From Clostridium neonatale (GTDB taxonomy: Bacteria > Bacillota > Clostridia > Clostridiales > Clostridiaceae), in contig NZ_LN890328.1 of assembly GCF_001458595.1 (NCBI RefSeq), positions 210,797 through 274,796 of the forward strand: a DNA stretch of 64,000 nt. Reading direction: 5' to 3'. This document shows positions 1 through 8,469 of the stretch, one piece after another. The position numbers were made by a program, and so were the translations under genes. Under the pieces are notes generated by a model. That model saw nothing but the letters and a program-made list of their open reading frames with translations, made no database searches and had not been told where the DNA came from. Numbering within the stretch: position 1 is the first letter of the stretch; each line of letters starts with the position of its first letter.

Positions 1-382
1 TTATATCAGTTTCTTCGATATTTACTCCAATGTACATATTATTTGTATCTGCAACAATTGCAAGAGCAGAAGCAGCACTTACACTTTCGTTTTCTACAAC
101 ATCATTTTTTATTATTGTTCCATCAATTGGAGATGTTATATAAGGAAGTATTTCTTGACGTCCAAGTACCTGATCTTTTTTAACTATATCTCCAACATCA
201 ACATTCCATTCAAGGATTTTTCCATTAGTCACAGGAGCTATTGTATACATCTTTGAAGTGACTTTAGCATTATCAGTTTTAAAATATAAAGCATTAGTAC
301 TATAGAAATAATATCCTATGCTACAACCTATTATTACTAGTACTATTAATGCAGGGTAAATGATTTTCTTTGATATTTTCAT
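1..382 (-). CDS. HlyD/EmrA-type efflux adaptor, N-terminal part (cut by window edge)
   Basis: The reading frame starts with ATG at 382 after a GGAGG site and runs off the left edge, so about 127 residues are visible. It opens with a short basic stretch and one hydrophobic segment (about residues 6-25), typical of a membrane-anchored adaptor. A biotinyl-lipoyl-like hairpin follows, with GKILEWNVDVGDIVKKDQVL and then SPIDGTIIKNDVVENESV. Such adaptors link an inner-membrane pump to the cell exterior. The gene lies 26 bp behind two ABC half-transporter genes on the same strand and probably belongs to that efflux operon. The C-terminal part cannot be judged. Confidence 0.8.
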   Translation of the reverse strand, partial: MKISKKIIYPALIVLVIIGCSIGYYFYSTNALYFKTDNAKVTSKMYTIAPVTNGKILEWNVDVGDIVKKDQVLGRQEILPYITSPIDGTIIKNDVVENESVSAASALAIVADTNNMYIGVNIEETDI

Positions 383-408
383 ATTATGTTCCTCCATATT
401 AAATTAGA

Positions 409-2259
409 TTATTCCTCGCCTTCATCAAATTGACTATTATATAAACCAGCATAAAATCCGTTAGCTTTTAATAATTCATTATGGCTACCTTGTTCGATAA
501 TATCCCCATCCTTCATAACAAGGATAATATCAGCATCTCGTATTGTTGATAATCTATGGGCAATTATAAAGCTTGTTCTTCCTTTCATAAGATTATCCAT
601 TGCTTTTTGAATTAAAACTTCAGTTCTTGTATCAACAGAACTTGTTGCTTCATCAAGTATTAATATTTTAGGATCTGATAAAATAGTACGTGCTATTGTT
701 AAAAGCTGTTTTTGTCCTTGCGATATATTACTTGCTTCTTCATTTAGGATTAAATTATACCCATGTGGAAGGGCCCTTATAAATTCATCACAATGAGCAG
801 CCTTTGCTGCATTTATGACATCTTCATCAGTTTTATCAAAGTTTCCATACTTGATATTATCCAAAATACTTGCATTATAAAGCCATGTATCTTGCAGAAC
901 CATACCAAACATGCTTCTAAGGTCATGACGTGTATAATTCTTTAGGTCATGTCCATCAATTAAAATTTGTCCGGAATTTATATCATAGAACCTCATAAGA
1001 AGTTTTATAATAGTGGATTTACCAGCACCAGTAGGTCCAACAATTGCAATTCTTTGTCCAGACTTTATTGAAGATGAAAAATTGTTAACAATAATTTTAT
1101 CTTCAGTGTATCCAAATCTAACATTTTTAAATTCAACATTACCAATTACATTATCAACTTTAACTGGTGTAGAAGTATCGGGAATTTCTTCCTCTTCATT
1201 TAAAAATTCAAATACTCTTTCTGCAGCAGCAGCAGTAGATTGAAGAGTATTAGATATATTGGCAAGCTGTGCTATTGGTTGAGTAAAAGAACGAACATAT
1301 TGGATAAATGATTGTATATCACCAACCTCAATGGTTTTCTTTACAGCCAAGTAACCACCTAAAATACAAACAGCAACATACCCAAGGTTTCCTATAAAGG
1401 TCATTATGGGCATCATCATTCCTGATAGAAATTGTGATTTCCAAGCAGAAGTATAAAGGTCATCATTTATAGTAGTGAATTTTTCAATGGCTTCTTTCTC
1501 ACCATTAAATACTTGAACAATATTATGACCAGAGTATATTTCTTCGATATGACCATTTAGTGATCCTAAAGATTTTTGTTGATCTTTAAAGTAACTCTGT
1601 GATTTTTTGACAACTAACATTATAAGAAGACCTGATAGTGGAATTACTAAAAAAGCAACAAATGTCATAAGAACACTGATTGAAAGCATCATAATAAGTA
1701 CACCAATAACAGTTGCAGTTGATGTTATCATCTGTGATAAACTTTGATTTAGTGTCTGGCTTACAGTATCAACATCATTTGTTATTCTTGATAAGACCTC
1801 TCCGTGTGTTCTAGTATCAAAATATTTTAGAGGAAGCTTGTTCATCTTTTTTGAAATCTCTTTTCTAAGATTATATGTTACATTCATTGATACACCAGAC
1901 ATTATATATCCTTGAATGTATGCAAATAATGCTGATATTAAATAAAGTAGAACTAATAATAAAATACAGTTTCTTATATAATCAAAGTCAGTAAGTAAAT
2001 TAGTTCCTAAAAGATATGCCATCAAGCCTTCAAAAAGCTTTGTTGTTGCTTTACCTAAAATTTTAGGACCTACAATTGAAAATAAGGAAGAAAATGCAGC
2101 TAAAACAATAACAGCTATTATTTTTACCTTATATTCCGAAAGATAGCTTATTAAATCAAGCATTGTCTTTTTAAAATCTTTAGCTTTTTGTCCGCCTCCC
2201 ATTTTTCCAGCCATGCCACCAGGGCCGCCCATGGAAGGACCATTTCTTTTTTCACTCAT
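409..2259 (-). CDS. ABC exporter half-transporter, catalytically canonical subunit
   Basis: 616-residue type I ABC exporter with a Gly/Met-rich N-terminus, a six-helix membrane domain (about 35-340) and a C-terminal ATPase. Walker A is GPTGAGKST, Walker B ends ILDEATSSVD with the catalytic Glu, and the H-loop is IIAHRLST. The signature loop is ISQGQKQ rather than LSGGQ. The neighbouring subunit has the opposite defects, so the pair should form a heterodimer of the TM287/288, BmrCD or LmrCD kind that exports drugs or lipophilic compounds. The start codon overlaps the upstream stop (ATGA at 2256-2259), which suggests translational coupling; its ribosome site lies within the last codons of the partner. 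Confidence 0.93.
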   Translation of the reverse strand: MSEKRNGPSMGGPGGMAGKMGGGQKAKDFKKTMLDLISYLSEYKVKIIAVIVLAAFSSLFSIVGPKILGKATTKLFEGLMAYLLGTNLLTDFDYIRNCILLLVLLYLISALFAYIQGYIMSGVSMNVTYNLRKEISKKMNKLPLKYFDTRTHGEVLSRITNDVDTVSQTLNQSLSQMITSTATVIGVLIMMLSISVLMTFVAFLVIPLSGLLIMLVVKKSQSYFKDQQKSLGSLNGHIEEIYSGHNIVQVFNGEKEAIEKFTTINDDLYTSAWKSQFLSGMMMPIMTFIGNLGYVAVCILGGYLAVKKTIEVGDIQSFIQYVRSFTQPIAQLANISNTLQSTAAAAERVFEFLNEEEEIPDTSTPVKVDNVIGNVEFKNVRFGYTEDKIIVNNFSSSIKSGQRIAIVGPTGAGKSTIIKLLMRFYDINSGQILIDGHDLKNYTRHDLRSMFGMVLQDTWLYNASILDNIKYGNFDKTDEDVINAAKAAHCDEFIRALPHGYNLILNEEASNISQGQKQLLTIARTILSDPKILILDEATSSVDTRTEVLIQKAMDNLMKGRTSFIIAHRLSTIRDADIILVMKDGDIIEQGSHNELLKANGFYAGLYNSQFDEGEE

Positions 2260-3983
2260 GCTAATTCCTCCTTACTAAGCTGTGATAAAGCTATTTCTTT
2301 ATATACTTCACAACTTTGCATTAAACTTTCATGAGTTCCTTTTCCAACTATATAACCATTATCTAAAACAATTATCTGTTCAGCATTCATGATTGTACTT
2401 ATTCTTTGAGCAACTAAAAGCATAGTGCTGCCACCTGTTTCTTCTTTAAGCGCTTTTCTAAGAGCAGCGTCTGTTTTAAAGTCTAATGCTGAAAAGCTAT
2501 CATCAAAAATAGATATCTGTGGTTTTTTTAGTAAAGCTCTTGCAATAGATAGACGTTGTTTTTGACCACCTGAGACATTATTTCCGCCTTGTGCAATTCC
2601 AGTATCAAATTTTTCAGGTTTTGAATCTATAAATTCCATAGATTGTGCAATAGTTGCAGCTCTTAATATATCTTCTTCATTTGCGTTTTTATCAGCATAG
2701 GAAATGTTACTTTTTATTGTTCCTGAAAATAAAACACCTTTTTGAGGAACATAACCTATATTATTCCTAAGATCATGTAAATCTATATTTCTAATGTCTA
2801 TTCCATCTAGTAATATTTCTCCAGAAGTAACATCATAGAATCTTGGAATTAAGTTAACTATGCTTGATTTTCCACTACCAGTGGAACCAATAAACGCAGT
2901 TGTTTCTCCTGGTCTTGCAGTAAAACTTATATTATGAAGTACGTCTTCATCACCACCAGGATATTTGAAAGAAACATTGTTAAATTCTATTAATCCGGTA
3001 CATTTTTTTAGTTTAGATGCTATTTCATTATTTTTAATAGATGAAACAGCTTCAAGTACCTCGGCAATACGATCACCAGAAACTGATGCCCTTGGTATCA
3101 TAATAAACATCATTGAAAGCATTAAAAATGCAAAAATTATTTGCATTACATACTGCATATATGCCATCATCTCACCAACATCCATTTTAAATGCTGATAC
3201 CTGATTAGCACCAACCCAGACTATTAATACAGTAATTAGATTCATTATTAAGGTCATGAGTGGCATCATTGATACCATAACTCTATTAACAAATAAATTT
3301 GTATTTGTTAAATCTTTGTTTGCCTTATCAAATCTGTCTTCTTCAAAGTCTTGAGTATTAAATGCTCTTACAACTAAAATACCATCAAGATTTTCACGTA
3401 CAACAAGATTTAGCTTGTCTATTAAGTTTTGTATTGCTTTGAATTTAGGCATTGCTATTGTGAAAACAGTAAATATCAAGCCTAATAGACATATGATAGC
3501 TAATGCAATTATCCAAGACATTGACTTACTGTTAGCAAGTGCATGTACAAAACCTCCAATTGCCATTATAGGGGCATAAAAAATCATCCTTATAATCATA
3601 ACTATCAATGTTTGAATTTGTGTTATGTCATTTGTAGTTCTTGTTATAAGTGATGAAGTAGAAAATCTATCAAATTCTGCATTTGAGAAACTTTCGATGT
3701 TAGTAAATAAATCATTTCTTATTGTTCTGCACATTCCAGCAGCAACTCTAGATGCTAAAAAGCTAACAATAATAGTGAAAGATGCACTAAGTAGAGAAAC
3801 ACCAAGCATAGTAAAGCCTGTTTTTATAATAAAACTCTTATCACCAACAGTTATGCCCTTGTTTATTATGTCAGACATATAATCTGGTAGTGAAAGGTCA
3901 CAAATAGCTTGACCAAATAAAAGAATTATAGACGCAATAATTGATAGTATATAAGGCTCTGCATATTTAAGTAGTTTAACCAT
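2256..3983 (-). CDS. ABC exporter half-transporter, degenerate-site subunit
   Basis: 575-residue ABC exporter: membrane domain (about 10-305), then an ATPase with Walker A GSTGSGKSS and signature VSGGQKQR. The Walker B region reads ISIFDDSFSALD, with Asp where the catalytic Glu belongs, and the H-loop reads LVAQRIST, with Gln replacing His. These are the two hallmark changes of the non-hydrolytic site in heterodimeric exporters such as TM287. It is the first gene of the minus-strand efflux operon, divergent from a TetR gene. Start at 3983 is supported by GAGGTG upstream. Confidence 0.93.
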   Translation of the reverse strand: MVKLLKYAEPYILSIIASIILLFGQAICDLSLPDYMSDIINKGITVGDKSFIIKTGFTMLGVSLLSASFTIIVSFLASRVAAGMCRTIRNDLFTNIESFSNAEFDRFSTSSLITRTTNDITQIQTLIVMIIRMIFYAPIMAIGGFVHALANSKSMSWIIALAIICLLGLIFTVFTIAMPKFKAIQNLIDKLNLVVRENLDGILVVRAFNTQDFEEDRFDKANKDLTNTNLFVNRVMVSMMPLMTLIMNLITVLIVWVGANQVSAFKMDVGEMMAYMQYVMQIIFAFLMLSMMFIMIPRASVSGDRIAEVLEAVSSIKNNEIASKLKKCTGLIEFNNVSFKYPGGDEDVLHNISFTARPGETTAFIGSTGSGKSSIVNLIPRFYDVTSGEILLDGIDIRNIDLHDLRNNIGYVPQKGVLFSGTIKSNISYADKNANEEDILRAATIAQSMEFIDSKPEKFDTGIAQGGNNVSGGQKQRLSIARALLKKPQISIFDDSFSALDFKTDAALRKALKEETGGSTMLLVAQRISTIMNAEQIIVLDNGYIVGKGTHESLMQSCEVYKEIALSQLSKEELA

Positions 3984-4029
3984 GTAGTAAAAATCACCTC
4001 GATTAACTAATATATGAAAATTATGATAC

Positions 4030-4099
4030 CTCAGTATAATAAAAATGTAAATAGGTTATTAAAAAAATTATATACTGTTTACATAAATTATTGACTGAG
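4030..4099. promoter_or_regulatory. Imperfect dyad between ABC operon and TetR gene, candidate operator
   Basis: Two 25-bp arms (4030-4054 and 4075-4099) form an inverted repeat; the outer ACTGAG/CTCAGT and inner TTTACAT/ATGTAAA blocks match while the middle is AT-rich and imperfect. The right arm contains TTGACT (4092-4097), a possible -35 box for the TetR gene, with TACTAT 17 bp later. A repressor bound here could cover both divergent promoters. Binding by the adjacent TetR is inferred from position only. Confidence 0.5.
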
Positions 4100-4146
4100 T
4101 TATAAAATATTGCTACTATGGAATTATATGATGGGAGGAGAAATTA

Positions 4147-4776
4147 ATGAGAAAGTATGAAAATTCAACGAAAAAAAAGATTAGAGAAGTGGCATTGAAG
4201 CTCATAGATGAAAAAGGTTATGAAAATGTTACTCTTAAAGAAATTTGTGAAGTTAGTGGAATTAATAAGCATACATTTTATTATTATTTCAAGTCTAAGG
4301 ATGAACTTTTAAAAGGATATTATAAAATACCATGTGAGTTAACATCAATTAACTTAGCTGAAATAATGATTGCAGATTCTAATGTAGAAAAACTATGGCT
4401 TTTAAATAAAATTTTTGTTGATTTTGTACAGAATTCAGGGGTAAGTATAGTAAAACAAATAGTAATAAAAAATCTAAATGATAATAACACTGGAACATTT
4501 AAATTTAATGATGAACATAAACAGCTTTTTAAAATTCAATTAGATATAATAAAAAAAGGTCAAAAAAGTGGAGAATTTTTAAATAAAACAAGACCAGAAG
4601 TTCTTTCAATATTAGTGATTCAACAATTACATGCAAATGCTTTAAGATGGTGTTTTAGAAATGGAACATTTGATTTTGAATATGTATCAAGATATTTGTT
4701 TGAAACAATTTTAGATGTCTCGGAAGAGCATAGAAAGTGTAAGGAAATAGATGAAGAGTTTTTGTTTGATATTTAA
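4147..4776 (+). CDS. TetR/AcrR-family regulator
   Basis: 209 residues. The N-terminal helix-turn-helix is clear (about 10-55): KIREVALKLIDEKGYENVTL, then the recognition helix region INKHTFYYYFKSKDELL. The C-terminal ligand/dimer domain is variable and gives no substrate. The gene is divergent from the ABC efflux operon, the classical arrangement of a local repressor controlling a pump and itself. Start ATG at 4147 follows GGGAGGAGAAATTA. Confidence 0.9.
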   Translation: MRKYENSTKKKIREVALKLIDEKGYENVTLKEICEVSGINKHTFYYYFKSKDELLKGYYKIPCELTSINLAEIMIADSNVEKLWLLNKIFVDFVQNSGVSIVKQIVIKNLNDNNTGTFKFNDEHKQLFKIQLDIIKKGQKSGEFLNKTRPEVLSILVIQQLHANALRWCFRNGTFDFEYVSRYLFETILDVSEEHRKCKEIDEEFLFDI

Positions 4777-4936
4777 TTTTTTATAGTTACAATATACAGG
4801 CAAATACAAATTGCTAAGAGCAGGTAAATATAAAGTGCTAAGATTTGAAAAGAAATTTTTCAAGATAAAAATTTATCAATTAATAAAATTAAAAGTAAAA
4901 TTTATATTTTGAGCAAAATCAGAAATTATAAAAAAT

Positions 4937-5632
4937 CTAATATAAAATTTTATACAAACGTTTTATACCTGCCTGAATTGAGTCAAGATCTGTATTTCCA
5001 TAGCCAAAAATCAGTGAACTATGATAATTAAGCTTATTGTATATATCATTTTCATCATGAAGATAATGTTTACTTACAGGGGTTAACTGTAGGTCATTAT
5101 CTTCTATTTTTTGCATTAAAATTTTATCAAAGTATATGTTATTGAAAGTTGCAATAAGGTGTATACCTGCATCTGCTCCTGAAATGGAAACTGAATCTCC
5201 AAAAAGATCTTTAAGACATTTGATTAAATGATTTCTTCTTTTTAAATAAATGTTTCTCATTTTTTTTAAGTGTAAGTCAAAAAAAACAAATTCAATGAAT
5301 TTTGCCATGACAAGTTGATCAAGTATTGGAGAATGGATATCGGCTATATATTTAGCTTTTTCTATTTCACTGCATAAGACATCAGGTAATACCATATATC
5401 CCATTCGTAATGAAGGCATAAAAGTTTTTGAAAATGTTCCTACATAAATAACATGTACTGGGTCAAGATTTTGCATGGATTGTATTGGATTTCCATAAAA
5501 GCGGAATTCGCTGTCATAATCATCCTCAACTATATAATTATTGTGCTTTCTTGCATACTGAATCATTTCAATTCTACGTTTAATAGGGAGAATAACTTTA
5601 TCTTGGAGTTTTGGTGATTTTGCAAAAATCAA
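4937..5632 (-). pseudogene. MocR/PdxR-type regulator, C-terminal aminotransferase-like fragment
   Basis: About 230 residues matching the C-terminal half of a GntR-MocR protein: YIVEDDYDSEFRF, the PLP-lysine region YVGTFSKTFMPSLRMGYMVL (Lys in SKT) and the small domain to the end. The winged-helix DNA-binding domain, linker and first part of the aminotransferase fold, some 240 residues, are missing. The frame opens at 5632, exactly where a 5'-truncated LysE fragment begins on the other strand. No ribosome site is present. It cannot act as a regulator in this form. Confidence 0.85.
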
Positions 5633-5955
5633 ATTTGAACTTTAGGGAAACAAATGATGATGATAAAGCAATTATAGTTATAGGAAGAGGAGCTTTAATT
5701 AATCTTTTCAATCCACAGCTTACATTGTTTTTCTTTGCATTTTTACCACAATACATCAGCAATAATATCCAAAACTATGTTAAAGAAAGTTTTCTGCTTG
5801 GTATATTATTGATGATACTTACCTTTTTAATTTTTTGCGGTTATGGAATTTTAGCAGGTTTAATGAAAAGATTTGCTACAAAATCACCTAAAAGACTCCA
5901 ATACATTCAACAACTATTTGGAATTATATTCATTGTTTTTGCAATTAATCTTTAA
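5611..5955 (+). pseudogene. LysE/RhtB-family exporter, C-terminal fragment
   Basis: The matching part (from about 5625) is the C-terminal half of a LysE-type amino-acid exporter: ALINLFNPQLTLFFFAFLPQ followed by two more hydrophobic helices. The N-terminal helices are missing and the start is within the joined MocR remnant. In bacilli and clostridia lysE genes often lie divergent from a MocR regulator, so this looks like one ancestral divergent pair from which the shared promoter and both 5' halves were deleted. Probably inactive. Confidence 0.8.
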
Positions 5956-6096
5956 ATGATTTCATTATAAAAAGTATTGTTATATTTTTAGTTGGAGTTA
6001 TTACTGTGGTATAATTAACCTATAGAAACAGAAAGTGTATATAAAGATACGGCGAGAATTTATAAACTAATAGATAGTAGCTTAGGAGGAATAGAA

Positions 6097-6645
6097 ATGC
6101 AATTTGAAGCCAAGGAAGTAGAATTAAAGGATGGGACAAGATGTGTTTTAAGAAGTCCAAATGAACAAGATGCAGAAAGCATGATTGAGTACTTGAAAAC
6201 AACATCTGATGAAACACATTTTATGATTAGATATTCAGAAGAAATTGCAATAAGCATTGAGGAAGAGAAAAAGATTTTAAATGAGAATATAAAAAGGAAT
6301 AAAGATATTATGGTTGCAGAATTTGTAAATAATGAACTTGCAGGTAATGCAGGTATTAGTTGTGTGAGAGATAATATTAAGCTTAAGCATAGAGCTACAT
6401 TTGGGATTTCTATAAAAGAAAAATATTGGAATAATGGAATTGGAAATGTAATTCTTAAAGAAATAATTAAACAAGCAAAGAGTATGAGATACGAGCAGCT
6501 TGAACTTGGAGTATTTGATGATAATAAGAGAGCTCAAGCTTTATATAAAAAGCATGGATTTGAAGTTTGGGGATGTTCAAAGAATGCATATAAACTTAAA
6601 GATGGAACATATCGTGATGAAATTATAATGGGAAGAATGCTATGA
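6097..6645 (+). CDS. GNAT-family N-acetyltransferase
   Basis: 182 residues with the GNAT fold. Strand/helix pattern ends in the acetyl-CoA loop region ISIKEKYWNNGIGNVILKEI (Q/RxxGxG/A variant NNGIGN) and the late motif YKKHGFEVWG. Resembles RimJ/RimL- or SpeG-like N-acetyltransferases; substrate unknown. ATG at 6097 has AGGAGG 8 bp upstream. A VOC gene follows 25 bp downstream, so the two may be co-transcribed. Confidence 0.88.
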   Translation: MQFEAKEVELKDGTRCVLRSPNEQDAESMIEYLKTTSDETHFMIRYSEEIAISIEEEKKILNENIKRNKDIMVAEFVNNELAGNAGISCVRDNIKLKHRATFGISIKEKYWNNGIGNVILKEIIKQAKSMRYEQLELGVFDDNKRAQALYKKHGFEVWGCSKNAYKLKDGTYRDEIIMGRML

Positions 6646-6670
6646 AGATTTTAAGAATGGAGTGAAAATA

Positions 6671-7093
6671 ATGATTCAATCAATTGTACACATTGCTTTA
6701 GTAGTAAAAGATTATGATGAGGCAATAGACTTTTATACTAAAAAACTACATTTCACATTAGTAGAAGATACATATCAGCCAGAACAGAATAAAAGATGGG
6801 TAGTTGTATCTCCACCAGGTTCTTTAGGAACAACAATATTGCTTGCAAGAGCCTCAAAACCAGAGCAAGAGTCTTTTATAGGAAATCAAGCAGGGGGAAG
6901 AGTTTTTCTTTTCCTTGGAACAGATGATTTTTGGCGTGATTATAATGAAATGAAAGCTATAGGTATTGAATTTGTTAGAGAGCCAAAGGAACAAGATTAT
7001 GGAATAGTGGCAGTATTCAAGGATTTATACGGAAACCTTTGGGATTTAGTTGAATTTGATGAAAATCATCCTATGTCTAAGAGAGTTAAATAA
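6671..7093 (+). CDS. VOC-superfamily (glyoxalase/bleomycin-resistance fold) protein
   Basis: About 140 residues in two beta-alpha-beta-beta-beta units, starting IVHIALVVKDYDEAIDFYTK and ending VFKDLYGNLWDLVEF. Candidate metal ligands are the early His, and the late Glu in DLVEF. This family includes glyoxalase I, dioxygenases and antibiotic-sequestering proteins; the reaction is not predictable here. ATG at 6671 is preferred over the in-frame GTG at 6662 because the GGAG site is correctly spaced only for ATG. Confidence 0.85.
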   Translation: MIQSIVHIALVVKDYDEAIDFYTKKLHFTLVEDTYQPEQNKRWVVVSPPGSLGTTILLARASKPEQESFIGNQAGGRVFLFLGTDDFWRDYNEMKAIGIEFVREPKEQDYGIVAVFKDLYGNLWDLVEFDENHPMSKRVK

Positions 7094-7825
7094 CAAAATT
7101 AAATTTAAGAAAGGTTAATTAAAATAGAAAAGTAAACCTAATGCATTAAAGCGTATTAAATAAAATAGATATCTAAGTTTTTGATGAAAGTATATTCGGC
7201 AAATATAAATTCTTCTTAAGAACATGGAAAGGAAAAAAACAATTTTATAAAGTTATTCATAATTAAAGTACAAGAAGTAGATATATACAAATATCAACTT
7301 CTTCCAATTTCTTATAGGTCCTTTCCTATGTAATTTAAACAATAAATATATATTGTAATATTCTAATATTCTTTTATTCTAATATTCTTAAGAATATCAG
7401 AATAAAAGAATATATACATACTAGAATATAAAAATATGCTTATTTATTGAGGGTCTCAGCAATTTCATAAGAAAAAAGCAAGTCTCCTTATGAAAAAAGT
7501 TCTAGGTAGATTGGTTAGAAGAAGGAAAGCTGAAACAGAGTTATTTTTTGATTGGATATATTGATATTAATAAGATTATTTTAGGAGAAGGGGTAAATAC
7601 ATAGTGATGAGTGAATTGAGAAAGGGTATCTAAGTAGGATGGAAATGTAATGATATTTAAGAGAATAAAATTTTAGTTAGGGGCTTAGTTAGTGTTTTTA
7701 TAAAAATTATTTAAATTTAGTTATAATGAAATCTAAATTTAGTGGTGATAATACAAAAAGCTGGTATTCGTTAACACCTTGATAGGTGGATATCTTTGGA
7801 TAAAAAAGAGGTTTATACTATTATA
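7094..7825. other. AT-rich intergenic region without a supported gene
   Basis: About 730 bases with no convincing reading frame on either strand. It holds a large palindrome (7366-7413), a weak hairpin around 7711-7740 with TAAATTTAG arms, and scattered AT-rich promoter-like boxes. A 24-codon frame near 7491 lacks a ribosome site and was not called. Confidence 0.6.
7366..7413. repeat. 48-bp near-perfect palindrome
   Basis: Arms of 24 bp (7366-7389 and 7390-7413) pair with a single mismatch and no loop; the centre is ATTCTTAAGAAT. The arms contain the ATTCTTAAG motif that recurs in hairpins near 32.3, 45.7 and 48.5 kb. No T-run follows, so it is not an obvious terminator. Could be a protein-binding site, a cruciform or a relic of a small palindromic repeat. 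Confidence 0.7.
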
Positions 7826-8436
7826 TGATAATAACAAATTGAAAGTGATCAGAAAAAATGAAAACAATAATTACGTATTATACATTAGGTGGAACATCAA
7901 AAAAAGAAGCAGAACGTATAGCAAGTGAAAATGAGAATGTAGTTATTTGTGAGGTACAGCAAAAGAAAAAATATAATATTTTAACAGCATTTATTTTAGG
8001 ATGCCCAAAGGCAATGAAGAGACAAGTGGTAGAAATAAAAGATGTACAATATGATTTATCAGATTTTGATCGAATCATATTTGTAGCTCCAATATGGGCT
8101 GGATTTCCAGTTCCTGCATTTAATGCAATGGTTAATTTATTGAGAGAATGAAAAGAGGTTGAAATTTTTATGTGTTCAGGAGGTGGAGAAGCTTAAAAGA
8201 GTGAAGAAGGCACTAAAAAAATGATTCAAGATAAAAACTGCAAATTGATAGCTTATCATAATATTAAAGTTTCTAAATAGTATAATAGAAAGTAGCAATC
8301 AAGCTATCAAAAAACACATTTGAGGAAGAACTGAGAAAGTGTGGATTAATAAGGAAGGAATAGAACTGTTTTCAAATTATATAATAGAATTTGAAAACAG
8401 TTCTGTTGTATTATTTAACCCATGTAACTACTTCAT
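7826..8436 (+). repeat. Long direct repeat, copy 1 (partner 23348-23911)
   Basis: This segment and 23348-23911 share the leader, the flavodoxin frame, a hairpin with arms AGAACTGTTTTCAAATT (8362-8404 here) and the end ACCCATGTAACTACTTCAT. Copy 1 carries about 40 extra bases before the hairpin. Both copies lie in the same orientation about 15.5 kb apart. On the minus strand both end with a short relic frame coding EVVTWVK and stop (8411-8458 here), the tail of an unidentified convergent gene. Confidence 0.88.
7858..8280 (+). pseudogene. Flavodoxin-like gene, inactivated copy
   Basis: Nearly identical to the intact gene at 23380-23802, but with two in-frame stops: codons CCA-GCA-GGA became AGA-GAA-TGA (TGA at 8149-8151) and CCA became TAA at about 8194. 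The upstream ribosome site AGGAGA is also mutated to ATCAGA. The remaining frame would give 97 residues of a flavodoxin-type fold without its C-terminal part. No frameshift separates it from the intact copy, so decay is by substitution only. Confidence 0.92.
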
Positions 8437-8469
8437 CTATTGACTGTCTAAACTTTGGAGATTGGTGAT

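Noticed and set aside
7491-7570. 24-codon frame MKKVLGRLVRRRKAETELFF
   Set aside because: No ribosome site, no conservation evidence and it lies in AT-rich intergenic DNA.
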